Of a stretch of 40,530 bases of DNA, positions 17,007 to 24,963 are shown in pieces. The position numbers were made by a program, and so were the translations under genes. Source of the stretch: Planococcus sp. A6 (GTDB lineage: Bacteria; Bacillota; Bacilli; Bacillales_A; Planococcaceae); assembly GCF_028823615.1 (NCBI RefSeq), contig NZ_JAPEHT010000014.1, forward strand, positions 1 to 40,530, given 5' to 3'. Each line of letters starts with the position of its first letter. The first letter of the stretch is position 1. The notes below the pieces were generated by a model. That model saw nothing but the letters and a program-made list of their open reading frames with translations. It did not search any database and was not told where the DNA came from.

Positions 17007-17993
17007 TTAAGCTTTGCTTTTTTGCCGTTCTTTAAATTTTTTCACCGTGTTGCCCTTGCTAAGTTGCAACTCGTCCTCGGCAGCTGGCATCGCCGTTTCG
17101 CTTCCTTCGATCTGCTGAAGCAAGCAATCCATCACTTGCTGGGTAAATGGCTGTGCAGCGGATGGCGGCTTGACGGCCGTCAATTCAGCGTCATTTCCTT
17201 CTTCCGGTTCCCCTACCACCACAATGCTGATGTCTTTTGGCACTTTGAATCCAGCGCTTTTCAAAGAATCGAGTAATTGCAGCCCGTCTTCATAGCTCGC
17301 GGCAACAAACGCACTGGTCGGTTTTTTAAACGCACGCAATTCAGCCGCAATGGCATCGAAATCCGCTGGGCTTTGTGTCGAATGGATGCGTTTTTTGCGC
17401 AGCTTCAATTGATGATGGGCCAAAGCTTCATAGTATCCTTGAAGCCTTTCGCTGCCATCCGGCAGATCTCCCCCGACCCAAGCGATTTGCTGGTGATCTT
17501 TTTCAGCAAGATGGCTGGTAGCAAGATATGCCGCTTTACGCCCGTCAAATGGTTTCCCTTCATCCGCAGCTTCTTCGGCTTGCAAAAAGGCACTTGTTTC
17601 CTTTAAATATTCCTTCAGTTCTGCAGGAAGGGTGCCGATGCCGATGACGCCTGCAACTCCTTTTACTAAAACCTTGCTGTCTTCCATCGATTCATTGCCA
17701 GTCAATGCATGGCCCTTCAGCTCGTAGCCCGATGCCTGTGCCGATTTGGTAAATTCGCGCAAACGGGCGAATTCAGCAGGCGCGCAATCCTCTGCAAACA
17801 GGACGGCGATACGTTTTTCTGGCTCTGCGGGTTGTTCACTAGCGGCGCTCGCATTTCCGTAATCCAATTCAGCTAAGGCTTGCATCACTTTGTCGTAGGT
17901 TTCCTTTTTAACTTGCTCTGGCCGATTCAACACACGGGACACCGTCGTTTGAGAGACTCCTGCATGCTTTGCAACTTCTGTGGTCGATACCAT
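17007..17993 (-). CDS. LacI-family transcriptional regulator
   Basis: A 328-residue LacI/GalR-type repressor. The helix-turn-helix and hinge are clear at the N-terminus (TEVAKHAGVSQTTVSRVLNR), followed by a periplasmic-binding-like sensor domain with segments such as GVAGVIGIGTLP and DISIVVVGEPEEG. The C-terminal part is more divergent than in typical sugar repressors, and the tail is basic (KKFKERQKSK). The ATG at 17993 is preferred over an upstream in-frame ATG at 18011 because GAAGGGTGACGGGG directly precedes it and the protein then starts at the HTH. No sugar operon is adjacent, so the target is unknown. Confidence 0.9.
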   Translation of the reverse strand: MVSTTEVAKHAGVSQTTVSRVLNRPEQVKKETYDKVMQALAELDYGNASAASEQPAEPEKRIAVLFAEDCAPAEFARLREFTKSAQASGYELKGHALTGNESMEDSKVLVKGVAGVIGIGTLPAELKEYLKETSAFLQAEEAADEGKPFDGRKAAYLATSHLAEKDHQQIAWVGGDLPDGSERLQGYYEALAHHQLKLRKKRIHSTQSPADFDAIAAELRAFKKPTSAFVAASYEDGLQLLDSLKSAGFKVPKDISIVVVGEPEEGNDAELTAVKPPSAAQPFTQQVMDCLLQQIEGSETAMPAAEDELQLSKGNTVKKFKERQKSKA

Positions 17994-18184
17994 CCCCGTC
18001 ACCCTTCCCATTCATTCATTTGTTGAATATACTATAACACATTTAACCAGGATATTCAGGGTTAGTTTCTAAAAGCACTAGAGACGAATGACTCGAAGGA
18101 TGCGCCGAGTAACCAAAAACTTCTGGTGGATTTATAATATTTACAAACGAATAAATCTATTCATAAAGTTTGGTGATGATTATT

Positions 18185-18289
18185 TTATTCAATATTATTC
18201 AATAAACAACCACTTAGTCATTTATTCATCCACGACATTTGTGTAACTAGATTTTTATTCAAGCCTCTCGGATGAATAAAAATGAATAA
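18185..18289. repeat. Cluster of TTATTCA heptamers in an AT-rich intergenic region
   Basis: The gap from 17994 to 18323 has no supported gene and is strikingly AT-rich. TTATTCA occurs on the plus strand at 18185, 18195, 18222 and 18255, and in the reverse direction (TGAATAA) at 18273 and 18283. Weaker copies lie at 18149-18163. The cluster could be an operator array or only low-complexity sequence. It lies between the LacI-type gene's 5' end and the 3' end of the HNH gene. Confidence 0.55.
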
Positions 18290-18316
18290 AAAAACGCGCA
18301 GCAATCGCTGCACGCC
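18288..18316 (-). terminator. Intrinsic terminator after the HNH gene
   Basis: On the minus strand GCGTGCAGC pairs with GCTGCGCGT around GATT, followed by seven T. It lies about eight bases past the stop codon. Confidence 0.85.
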
Positions 18317-18323
18317 ACATTCG

Positions 18324-19214
18324 TTATTCACCCACAAAAAAATTATTTCGATGCCATCTGAAAAAAGCCGTATTCGAATCCTTCGCTGCGATGCGCATAT
18401 TTTTCTTCAAACCATAATGGCTCGCTTGTGGTTGAATGGTTGCTGACATTCTCAGCGTACCTACGCCGGTAAAGGAAATTTGGCCGCTTTCATAAAGCGC
18501 TGCGTGATTGGCGCATAATAGCACCCCATTCGCTGGGTTGATCCGTTCTGCGTCAGTGCTGTCTTTCCAAGGCTTGCTGTAGGCCGCCTTCAACAATGCA
18601 GGATTATCGAGGCTGCAAAGGGCACATTTATTTCCCCACCGCTCCAACTGCACTGTTTTAAACTGCCTCTTCAAGTCTCTGAACTTTCGCCGCAGCAAGT
18701 ATTCGGAATCCATCATCCAGGCTGTTAAAGAATTGTATTTCTCTTCACGCACAGCGTCGTAAACAAATTCCAATTGCTCGATATTGCGCCATTTTGAAGA
18801 CGATAATAATTCCAAAAACACCAACGCCAACGCTTCATTGCACGGGTATACATAACCGGAGTTGCCGTTGCCGTCCGGCTGGAAAGCGGAATACTTGATC
18901 GGCAAATGTTCTGACACTATTTTGATGCAAGACGCAATTTCCAATGGGTCATCCAGTTCCAAGTATTCACAAGGCGCAATCCACTCAGCTTGTGCAGTAC
19001 CTGATGCCTGCTCGCGCGCATCTTCTTGAATGGTCCCCACCGCAATCAGTGCCCCCCTGACGTAATGGAAGGTCCGGTCCCCTTTTTGCAATGATTTTAC
19101 CCGCTCCCACGAATGTGGCGTGGTTCCCGATTTATCTTTCATAGGCGCCCGGACAATTCCTAGGCGTTTTTCTTCTCTATAGGTTTCCCCCTGCATGACG
19201 ATGTAGCTATTCAT
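18324..19214 (-). CDS. HNH-type nuclease-like protein with a PUA/EVE-like N-terminal domain
   Basis: A 296-residue protein. Residues about 36-66, with the pattern SWERVKSLQKGDRTFHYV followed by ALIAVGTI, look like a PUA-fold (EVE-like) domain, the kind that reads modified bases. The C-terminal third is HNH_2-like: CALC (197-200), KPW, then DAERINPANGVLLCANH with Asn229, Cys234 and His237. The residue where the first catalytic His of this family normally stands (as in SHIKPW) is Tyr212 (AYSKPW), so activity may be altered or lost. A modification-dependent restriction role is an inference from architecture. The gene starts at ATG 19214 after AGGAGG and stands alone with its own terminator. Confidence 0.72.
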   Translation of the reverse strand: MNSYIVMQGETYREEKRLGIVRAPMKDKSGTTPHSWERVKSLQKGDRTFHYVRGALIAVGTIQEDAREQASGTAQAEWIAPCEYLELDDPLEIASCIKIVSEHLPIKYSAFQPDGNGNSGYVYPCNEALALVFLELLSSSKWRNIEQLEFVYDAVREEKYNSLTAWMMDSEYLLRRKFRDLKRQFKTVQLERWGNKCALCSLDNPALLKAAYSKPWKDSTDAERINPANGVLLCANHAALYESGQISFTGVGTLRMSATIQPQASHYGLKKNMRIAAKDSNTAFFRWHRNNFFVGE

Positions 19215-19307
19215 TACGTGCCTCCTGACAATTGCTTTCTTCTATTCTACCATCATTTTGCCGTTTTCGCCCGGTGCTACCGCAAACAAACCAAATCATG
19301 GCCAATT

Positions 19308-19336
19308 AAAAAGCCATCTCCTGAAAGGAAATGGCT
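19308..19336 (-). terminator. Intrinsic terminator after the CtaG-like gene
   Basis: On the minus strand AGCCATTTCC pairs with GGAGATGGCT around TTTCA, followed by TTTTT. It begins two bases after the stop codon. Confidence 0.82.
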
Positions 19337-19337
19337 G

Positions 19338-20120
19338 TCAAACCGCACGGGCGATTCGACCAGGGGCGGTGGCTTTATACCAGCTATAGCAAAAAAGGAT
19401 GATAAGGGCCAGATCGATAACATCTCCGCCATAGTACATGATCAGCGCTCCCATTTCCCCGTCACTGGTCGTGATTCCAGCAGGTGGCATGGCGTAAAGC
19501 GATTTCGCCAACACTTTATGGCTTGCTAGCGCCACAATCAAGACCGCTGCGCGCAAACGGAACGAATGCCGATGGGCAGTTAGGTCGGTATATAGAATCG
19601 ACCACGTGAACATATATCCTGCCAACAAAATATGAATATGGACCAAAGCGTAAACCGCTGTCGATTGATGCATCAAGACGAATAAATCCGTTTTATACAA
19701 AATAAACAAGCCACCGAAATTTAATAAAGCGGTGCTGGCGGGATGGCTTGCGACTGCAATGAATCGACTATTCAATAGGCGGCTCAGGCGCCGTGCGGAT
19801 GTGGTCGGCAACCCTCTCATCACCAAAGTCAATGGTTTGCCGTGCAGCAATAATAACGGCGCCAGCATGCCGAGCAACAAATGCCCGGTCATATGGGTGG
19901 CAAAACTTGTGTGTGCTGCATCCGCTAAAGGACCGACTAATGAAGCGCCTGCTGCGATCACGCCAACAAACCAAAATATGTAACGGTGCATGGGCCATTT
20001 TCTATAACGTTCGTTGGTCCATATCGAAAGCATCGGGTAAAACATCAGGGCCCAGGCAAGCAATAACGCCGCTGTTAGCTGAAACCAAGGTTCTATGGAG
20101 CCGAGGTAATGATGTATCAT
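19338..20120 (-). CDS. ctaG: Cytochrome c oxidase assembly protein, CtaG (caa3-type) family
   Basis: A 260-residue membrane protein with about seven helices. The family motif HMTGHLLLGMLAPLLLLHGKPLTL is split over one helix and its flanks and contains the conserved histidines that could bind copper. HIHILLAGYMFTWSI and MYYGGDVIDL are further family segments. In Bacillus, CtaG is needed for the copper centre of caa3 oxidase. The ATG at 20120 is used; the longer frame would begin inside the upstream gene. It starts four bases after the DUF2243 stop, so the two are one operon. Confidence 0.88.
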   Translation of the reverse strand: MIHHYLGSIEPWFQLTAALLLAWALMFYPMLSIWTNERYRKWPMHRYIFWFVGVIAAGASLVGPLADAAHTSFATHMTGHLLLGMLAPLLLLHGKPLTLVMRGLPTTSARRLSRLLNSRFIAVASHPASTALLNFGGLFILYKTDLFVLMHQSTAVYALVHIHILLAGYMFTWSILYTDLTAHRHSFRLRAAVLIVALASHKVLAKSLYAMPPAGITTSDGEMGALIMYYGGDVIDLALIILFCYSWYKATAPGRIARAV

Positions 20121-20124
20121 CGCT

Positions 20125-20604
20125 TTATGCGGACCGCCTTTCCTTGGCGGATTTTGCAAGGAACAATCCCGCAATAAGCAAAGCAGCGCCAAACAAATTC
20201 CAGCTCAAGTCATAAGGCCACAATTCGACCTGATAGCGGACTTGGTGGGTCCTGAACACTTTGTGGTCAATAATCCCGTCAAACAGCTGGAAAGCCCCTG
20301 CACCCATAAGGACTGAGGCAATCCAATACCGCATGCGGACTGCTTGCCGCCTTCTCAAGTCTGCAAACATGAAGAGCCCGCCGATCGCTGCAAACCAGGC
20401 AAAAGAATTCAACAAACCATCTGCAAAAATACCGATTTGAGGTGTCGCCAAATCATAGAAATGATGCCATTGAAGCAATTGGTGGAAGATTACTTCATCA
20501 ATGAACGCCATCGAGCCGATCCCGAACAATATGCCGGACCAGAAATTCCTCTTTTGGAGTTTGTGGGCCGTTTCATCTGTGATAGCCTGTTCCTTACTTG
20601 CCAT
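20125..20604 (-). CDS. DUF2243 membrane protein
   Basis: A 159-residue protein with four predicted membrane helices. The family signature GSMAFIDEVIFHQLLQWHHFYD lies near residues 30-51 (read in two parts across the helix), with a second conserved patch, GAFQLFDGIIDHKVFRTHQVR. The function of DUF2243 is unknown. Its histidine- and aspartate-rich helix ends suggest metal binding, and it commonly accompanies CtaG-like genes, as here. The start ATG follows AAAGGAGGGG. The gene is directly upstream of the CtaG-like gene. Confidence 0.88.
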   Translation of the reverse strand: MASKEQAITDETAHKLQKRNFWSGILFGIGSMAFIDEVIFHQLLQWHHFYDLATPQIGIFADGLLNSFAWFAAIGGLFMFADLRRRQAVRMRYWIASVLMGAGAFQLFDGIIDHKVFRTHQVRYQVELWPYDLSWNLFGAALLIAGLFLAKSAKERRSA

Positions 20605-20644
20605 ATATGCCCCTCCTTTTTTCTATGCTATTCTTAGCTCAATG

Positions 20645-20671
20645 AAAAAAGAGCCTCTGGCCGGGCTCTTT
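20645..20671 (-). terminator. Intrinsic terminator after hsp20
   Basis: AAAGAGCC (20648-20655) pairs with GGGCTCTTT around TCTGGCC. A T run follows on the minus strand. It touches the hsp20 stop codon. Confidence 0.82.
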
Positions 20672-21098
20672 ACTCGATCTCGATGCGTTTGCCATTGCCG
20701 GAGTCTTTTTCTTCCGGCTTTGGCACAGTTAATTGCAAGACACCATCTTTAAAGTTTCCTTTAATGGCTTGTTCATCGACATCCCCGACGTAAAAGCTGC
20801 GCTTGAACGAACCAAAAGAACGTTCTTTACGGATGTAATGGCCTTCGTCTTGCGAAGTTTCCGAGCTTTCTTCTTTTTTTCCGCTAATTGACAGGTAGCC
20901 GTCTTTGAAATCGACGTGGATGTCATCTTTTGAGAAACCCGGCACATCGACTACCACTTCATACTGACCGTTCGCTTCTTTCACATCGACTTGTGGGTAA
21001 TTGCTTTCCTTGAAGAATCGGTCAAAGAAATCCGAATCCAAATCGCTTTGGAATAGTTTCGGGAAGAAATCCTCTCGTTTTCTGGGCATGAACTTCAT
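20670..21098 (-). CDS. Hsp20/alpha-crystallin small heat shock protein
   Basis: A 142-residue small heat shock protein, an ATP-independent holdase. The alpha-crystallin domain spans about 35-130 and includes VVDVPGFSKDDIHVDF, GSFKRSFYVGDVDEQAI and the conserved KDGVLQLTVPKPE. The C-terminal IEI in KRIEIE is the I-x-I motif used in oligomer assembly. GAGGAGG supports the ATG at 21098 rather than the upstream in-frame start. A sigma-A promoter lies upstream; I see no CIRCE repeat. Confidence 0.95.
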   Translation of the reverse strand: MKFMPRKREDFFPKLFQSDLDSDFFDRFFKESNYPQVDVKEANGQYEVVVDVPGFSKDDIHVDFKDGYLSISGKKEESSETSQDEGHYIRKERSFGSFKRSFYVGDVDEQAIKGNFKDGVLQLTVPKPEEKDSGNGKRIEIE

Positions 21099-21174
21099 CA
21101 GTCTTCCTCCTCGATCGCCGATTATTTTAAACAAGGCCAGAGACTCTTCGCTATAATTGGTGCTGTTACTGTGA

Positions 21175-21202
21175 ATTATAGGGGGTTTTCACAAAAAGTC
21201 AA
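21175..21202 (-). promoter_or_regulatory. hsp20 promoter (TTGACT-N16-TATAAT)
   Basis: On the minus strand TTGACT (21197-21202) and TATAAT (21175-21180) are 16 bases apart. They point at hsp20, about 75 bases from its start. A good sigma-A match. Confidence 0.75.
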
Positions 21203-21467
21203 CCAGTTTTTTACCAATTCCCAATAGTTTGACGAAAACTTTCATAACTCCCCTCCACCGGCAAAAACGGCCGCATTATTCCTTGTCGCAGACTCGGCAG
21301 CACAGTACTTGCGTTAGGTTTTTATCATATTTGGCTTGCTTATAGGTTTTGAACAGAAGATGGGTTTAAAAAGATACGATTACAGGAATACTACAGAAAG
21401 CATATGTGTACTACTCATAATGATTTCCCTGTTATAATGGGAGATATTACTGAAGGAGATGATAGCG
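21203..21467. other. Intergenic region between hsp20 and a small gene
   Basis: About 265 bases without a gene. A TATAAT at 21433-21438 is well placed to serve the small gene at 21468 but lacks a recognisable -35. I see no riboswitch, repeat or terminator. Confidence 0.5.
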
Positions 21468-21665
21468 ATGGAAATGGGTACGATTAAAGGTTCGAGCATG
21501 ATGGTGAAAGTAGTGCGTTCCCTTATGGAAGAAGGCTGGTCTTTTACACCGAACGAATTGGACATCATCGTCCGCGCCGAACATCCTGAAACTGGCGAAT
21601 CCATCTCCTTCCCTTCATTCGGGAGCTTAAAAATGTGGCTTTACGAAAAAGGGCTTAGCTATTAA
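21468..21665 (+). CDS. Small hypothetical protein (65 aa)
   Basis: A 65-residue protein beginning MEMGTIKGSSMMVKVVRSL. It is soluble, with a helix-rich start and the segment FTPNELDIIVRAEHPETG. I do not recognise the family. AAGGAG at 21453-21458 is nine bases before the ATG at 21468, which is preferred over the ATG at 21459 that touches the site. A TATAAT box lies upstream and a strong terminator directly downstream, so it is a real independent gene. Confidence 0.75.
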   Translation: MEMGTIKGSSMMVKVVRSLMEEGWSFTPNELDIIVRAEHPETGESISFPSFGSLKMWLYEKGLSY

Positions 21666-21920
21666 CTGAAAAAGCTGCCCCTCTGCCGAATCGGCAGCAG
21701 GGACAGCTTTTTTGTTGGTCATTTCAAGTTCATTAGCGGCAATTCGGGTCGCGTACAGGTTAGACAGACGGTTGAAGAATTGTTGGCTTTTTGCATAGCG
21801 AAGCATTGACGCCTTGTTTTCGCAGTTCGGAAACGATGGCGTCGTGGTTTTTCTGCACGCTTCATACGATTCATCTAACATCCTTTTTAAATGCTTCATT
21901 TGATTGGATTGACGGTTCAT
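21627..21920 (-). CDS. Small hypothetical protein (97 aa)
   Basis: A 97-residue soluble, basic protein starting MNRQSNQMKHLKRMLDESYE. It has two cysteines (EACRK and PNCENK) and no motif I can place. The start at 21920 is well supported by GGAGGG eight bases upstream. The C-terminal end is doubtful: the frame runs through the terminator at 21669-21714 and 39 bases into the 3' end of the opposite small gene. The last 25 or so residues may therefore be an artefact of a lost stop codon. Confidence 0.55.
   Translation of the reverse strand: MNRQSNQMKHLKRMLDESYEACRKTTTPSFPNCENKASMLRYAKSQQFFNRLSNLYATRIAANELEMTNKKAVPAADSAEGQLFQLIAKPFFVKPHF
21669..21714. terminator. Intrinsic terminator after the small gene at 21468
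   Basis: A long interrupted hairpin: AAAAGCTG, CCC and TGCCGA pair with TCGGCA, GGG and CAGCTTTT, followed by a T run. It also lies inside the open frame of the opposite small gene. Confidence 0.85.
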
Positions 21921-22080
21921 TCGACACACCCTCCACTCGGATGACTTCCTAGACCAGTATACAGGGCAACTATGAACAAACTATTAACAAATGGAAAAAA
22001 CTTTTTAAATAAGCGGTTTTTCTTAATCCGCGCCACGTAAGTCCCTGCCTATTCACCTTCTCGAGTCCTGGCTTTTTAAA

Positions 22081-22112
22081 AAAATCCGCCTGCAAAAAGG
22101 CGGATTTTTTCT
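22081..22112 (-). terminator. Intrinsic terminator of the abgT operon
   Basis: AAAATCCGCC (22081-22090) pairs with GGCGGATTTT (22099-22108) around TGCAAAAA. A-rich flanks give T runs on the minus strand. It is just beyond the abgT stop codon. Confidence 0.9.
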
Positions 22113-22113
22113 T

Positions 22114-23628
22114 TTACATACGCAAGCTGATCCCAGGGCCGATTGGCAGCCCAGTCAATGCAAAGATGATCATCATGACCAGCCATACCCCGAAGAAGAT
22201 GAGACTGTACGGCAACATCAAGGAAATCAAGGTGCCGAGTCCCGCTTTTTTGTCGTATTCGCGCATGAAGGCGAGCACAATCAAAATATACGGATTGAGC
22301 GGCGTAATGATGTTCGTCGATGAATCCGCAATGCGGAATGCCAACTGGACAAATGCCGGATGGTAATCCAGCAGCATGAACATCGGGATGAAGATCGGCG
22401 CCATCAACGCCCATTGTGCGGAGCCGCTGAAAATCAATAGATTCAAAAGGGCTGCAAGGACGCTGAAACCGACCATGACCGGCAAGCCCGTCATATTGAT
22501 GCTCGTCAAGAATTCCGCGCTGTTGACGGCGAGCCAGATGCCCAGGTTGCTCCAGTTAAAATAACTGATAAACTGGGCTGCGGCAAAGATCAAGACGATA
22601 TAACCGGACATGTCCTTGATGGCATCTCCCATATAAGCGGGAATATCTTTAGATTCAGTGATTTTCTTGACCGTGATGCCGTATGCGACAGCCACTGTAA
22701 TGAAGAAGAACAGGATGATCGGCACGATGCCAGATAGGAATGGCGACGGGATGATGCCGCCGTCTTCGTTTCGGACAGGCGAGCCTGGGAAGAACAGCAG
22801 CAAAGCGATCAAGCCGATGTAAACGGCACCTGCAATCACGGCATTCAATAAGCCTTTGTTTTCCTGTTTCGTCACCGGTTCAAATGAATTATCGGCTTTG
22901 CCTGTGTATGTACCAAGGCGCGGTTCGACCAATTTTTCGGTAATGATCGCCCCGACAATTGCCATGACTATGACCGATGCACTCATGAAATACCAGTTAT
23001 CGACCGGCGTTACGACCATAGTATCATCGATGGCTCTCGCAGCTTCTGTGGAAATCCCGGATAGCAGTGCGTCTGTACCGGTAATCAGGATATTCGCGGT
23101 GAATCCTGCGCCGGTTCCGGCAAAACCTGCCGCAAGTCCTGCGAGCGGATGCCTCCCGACAGAAGCGAAGACCATTGCCGCAAGCGGCGGCACCAAGATA
23201 AAGGCAGCGTCTGAAGCCAAGTTCCCCATGATGCCCGTGAAAATGACCGCGTAAGTGATCAGTGATTTCGGTGCATTCAAGATGGATTTTTTGATGGCGG
23301 TCTCCATCAGCCCGACTCGTTCAGCCAAACCGATCCCGAGCATCATGACGAGCACGAGCCCGAGTGGCGCAAAGCCGGTGAAGTTATTGATCGTCTCTGC
23401 CAGGATATAACGGATCCCTTCCCCTGAAACGATGCTTTGAATCGCCAGTTCCTCGCCCGTTCCCGGATGGACAACGGTCGTCCCGAGTGAACTGACCAGC
23501 CAGGACAGCAAAACGACAAAAACTGCTAAGTATACAAAAATGAAGAATGGATCGGGCAAGCGGTTGCCCCACTTTTCAATAAAATTCAAAAATCCTTTTT
23601 TGTCTTGTTGTTCTGTCGGTGTTGCCAT
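22114..23628 (-). CDS. abgT: AbgT-family transporter
   Basis: A 504-residue polytopic transporter of the AbgT family. E. coli AbgT imports p-aminobenzoyl-glutamate; other members export sulfonamides. Family segments seen are NRLPDPFFIFVYLAVF at the start, ITYAVIFTGIMGNLASDAAFILVPPL read in two parts, AGFAGTGAGFTANIL, the cytoplasmic-side GSAQWALMAPIFIPM and RIADSSTNIITPLNPYI. The ATG at 23628 has the right distance to GGAGG; the ATG at 23634 is too close. It is the last gene of a five-gene operon with three M20 hydrolases, 21 bases after the regulator. That suggests import of an amide-linked amino acid conjugate that the hydrolases cleave. Confidence 0.93.
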   Translation of the reverse strand: MATPTEQQDKKGFLNFIEKWGNRLPDPFFIFVYLAVFVVLLSWLVSSLGTTVVHPGTGEELAIQSIVSGEGIRYILAETINNFTGFAPLGLVLVMMLGIGLAERVGLMETAIKKSILNAPKSLITYAVIFTGIMGNLASDAAFILVPPLAAMVFASVGRHPLAGLAAGFAGTGAGFTANILITGTDALLSGISTEAARAIDDTMVVTPVDNWYFMSASVIVMAIVGAIITEKLVEPRLGTYTGKADNSFEPVTKQENKGLLNAVIAGAVYIGLIALLLFFPGSPVRNEDGGIIPSPFLSGIVPIILFFFITVAVAYGITVKKITESKDIPAYMGDAIKDMSGYIVLIFAAAQFISYFNWSNLGIWLAVNSAEFLTSINMTGLPVMVGFSVLAALLNLLIFSGSAQWALMAPIFIPMFMLLDYHPAFVQLAFRIADSSTNIITPLNPYILIVLAFMREYDKKAGLGTLISLMLPYSLIFFGVWLVMMIIFALTGLPIGPGISLRM

Positions 23629-23649
23629 TCCCATTCCTCCCTTTTCGTT

Positions 23650-24963
23650 TTATGCCCCGAATAACAAACGGTACAATTTCCGCGGCCGGCCGCGACGCCC
23701 GGCTTCTTCTCCTGCCACTTCCGCGAGGCCGATGTTCTCGAGCTCCGTTAAGATCCTGCGCGCATTGCGTTCTGTGCTGTTCATCCATTGCGATAATTCC
23801 AACGCGGTAAGTTCAACTTTCGCGTAATGGTGGGACAATGATTCAATGCGGGAAATGACGGTCTGGCTGATCGCTGCACCGTTCAGCGCTTCCTGCCACT
23901 TCGATTCGGAGCTGCGGCGGCTGTAGCGGAGACGCTCGCCTGATGAGTTGATTTCCGTGACTTTTCCACCTTCGTCGATATTGATGACCACGCCGTTCTC
24001 TTTTTCTCGGGCGTAGTCAAGCGCCAAGCGGACATTCTGCTCCGAGTCCGTGACGGTCCGGCCATAGCCGATGCCGATCCGCACCTGGAACTTGCTGTTG
24101 GCAAAAATCTCTTCTTTCAGCTCTTCCGGATGGTGGGATTTGCTGTAAAGTTCCAATTCTCCGCGAGTCGTATAGATGAAGTAAATGCCATTGCCCATCC
24201 CGACTTTTGAGCCTTTGACTTCTTCGGCAAAATCGATGAGCACCCGGTTCATCGCCAGTTCCTGGCGTTCAATCTTGAACGGCGTCTTGCGTTGCTGCGC
24301 TTGGCTCGGGTAGATGATTTCGATGCCAATCATCGCCAATTGCTTCATGCGGTACAAATCCGACAGGCTTCTTTCCTTGATGACTGAAATCGCGCGGTGG
24401 GCGGCCAGTTCCGATACGCTAATCCGGTATACTGGCACACCGCGCTCCTTCAAGCCGCTATAGGCGGCGTGTACGCAAGTGAGCGCTGCTTGAATGTGCC
24501 CGGAGCGGTACAGTTTCTCGTGGTAATCGATCAATTCTTCTGCTGGGATATAGCCGAGCTCCGGCGCGGTATGGATCTCCAATTTTTCCAGATCAAAATC
24601 CTTGAGCATTTTCAGCACTTCGCGGCGCGGAACCGAATCGACGCTGATGCTCGATAACACAGCGCCTTCTTGCATAAAGGCATCGAGCATCGTTCCGAGC
24701 AGACTTGACCCGTGCAGCAGGATATAATCCGCATGATCCGCATCGATTAATTTTTCTTTCAGCGCAAAATGATAAGGCGCCGGTCCTGAAAAGAGCCAAT
24801 GGCCTATGCGTGCTGAATGTTGGTTGATGATGTTTTTCGTTTCTTCCGTGTGCTGGTAAATGAAGGGGATGAGCTCGATGCCTTCTAAGCTGCCAGCTGC
24901 TTTCATCGTTTCATTAACCGAATCGTTCGGCCCGATCAGCCCAACTTTAACAATCTCTCTCAT
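23650..24963 (-). CDS. Transcriptional regulator with C-terminal winged helix
   Basis: A 437-residue protein I cannot place in a named family. The N-terminus (VKVGLIGPNDSVNETMKAAG) resembles a ligand-sensing fold. The middle (about 215-330), with VGMGNGIYFIYTTRGELELYS and FQVRIGIGYGRTVTDSEQN, looks like a degenerate GGDEF-type or CdaR-like domain. The C-terminal 65 residues look like a winged helix (LSQWMNSTERNARRILTELE) with the basic tail GRRGRPRKLYRL. The DNA-binding part is therefore at the C-terminus. Its start lies 17 bases inside the upstream carbamoylase-like gene and it precedes abgT, so it probably controls this operon in response to substrate or product. Confidence 0.75.
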   Translation of the reverse strand: MREIVKVGLIGPNDSVNETMKAAGSLEGIELIPFIYQHTEETKNIINQHSARIGHWLFSGPAPYHFALKEKLIDADHADYILLHGSSLLGTMLDAFMQEGAVLSSISVDSVPRREVLKMLKDFDLEKLEIHTAPELGYIPAEELIDYHEKLYRSGHIQAALTCVHAAYSGLKERGVPVYRISVSELAAHRAISVIKERSLSDLYRMKQLAMIGIEIIYPSQAQQRKTPFKIERQELAMNRVLIDFAEEVKGSKVGMGNGIYFIYTTRGELELYSKSHHPEELKEEIFANSKFQVRIGIGYGRTVTDSEQNVRLALDYAREKENGVVINIDEGGKVTEINSSGERLRYSRRSSESKWQEALNGAAISQTVISRIESLSHHYAKVELTALELSQWMNSTERNARRILTELENIGLAEVAGEEAGRRGRPRKLYRLLFGA

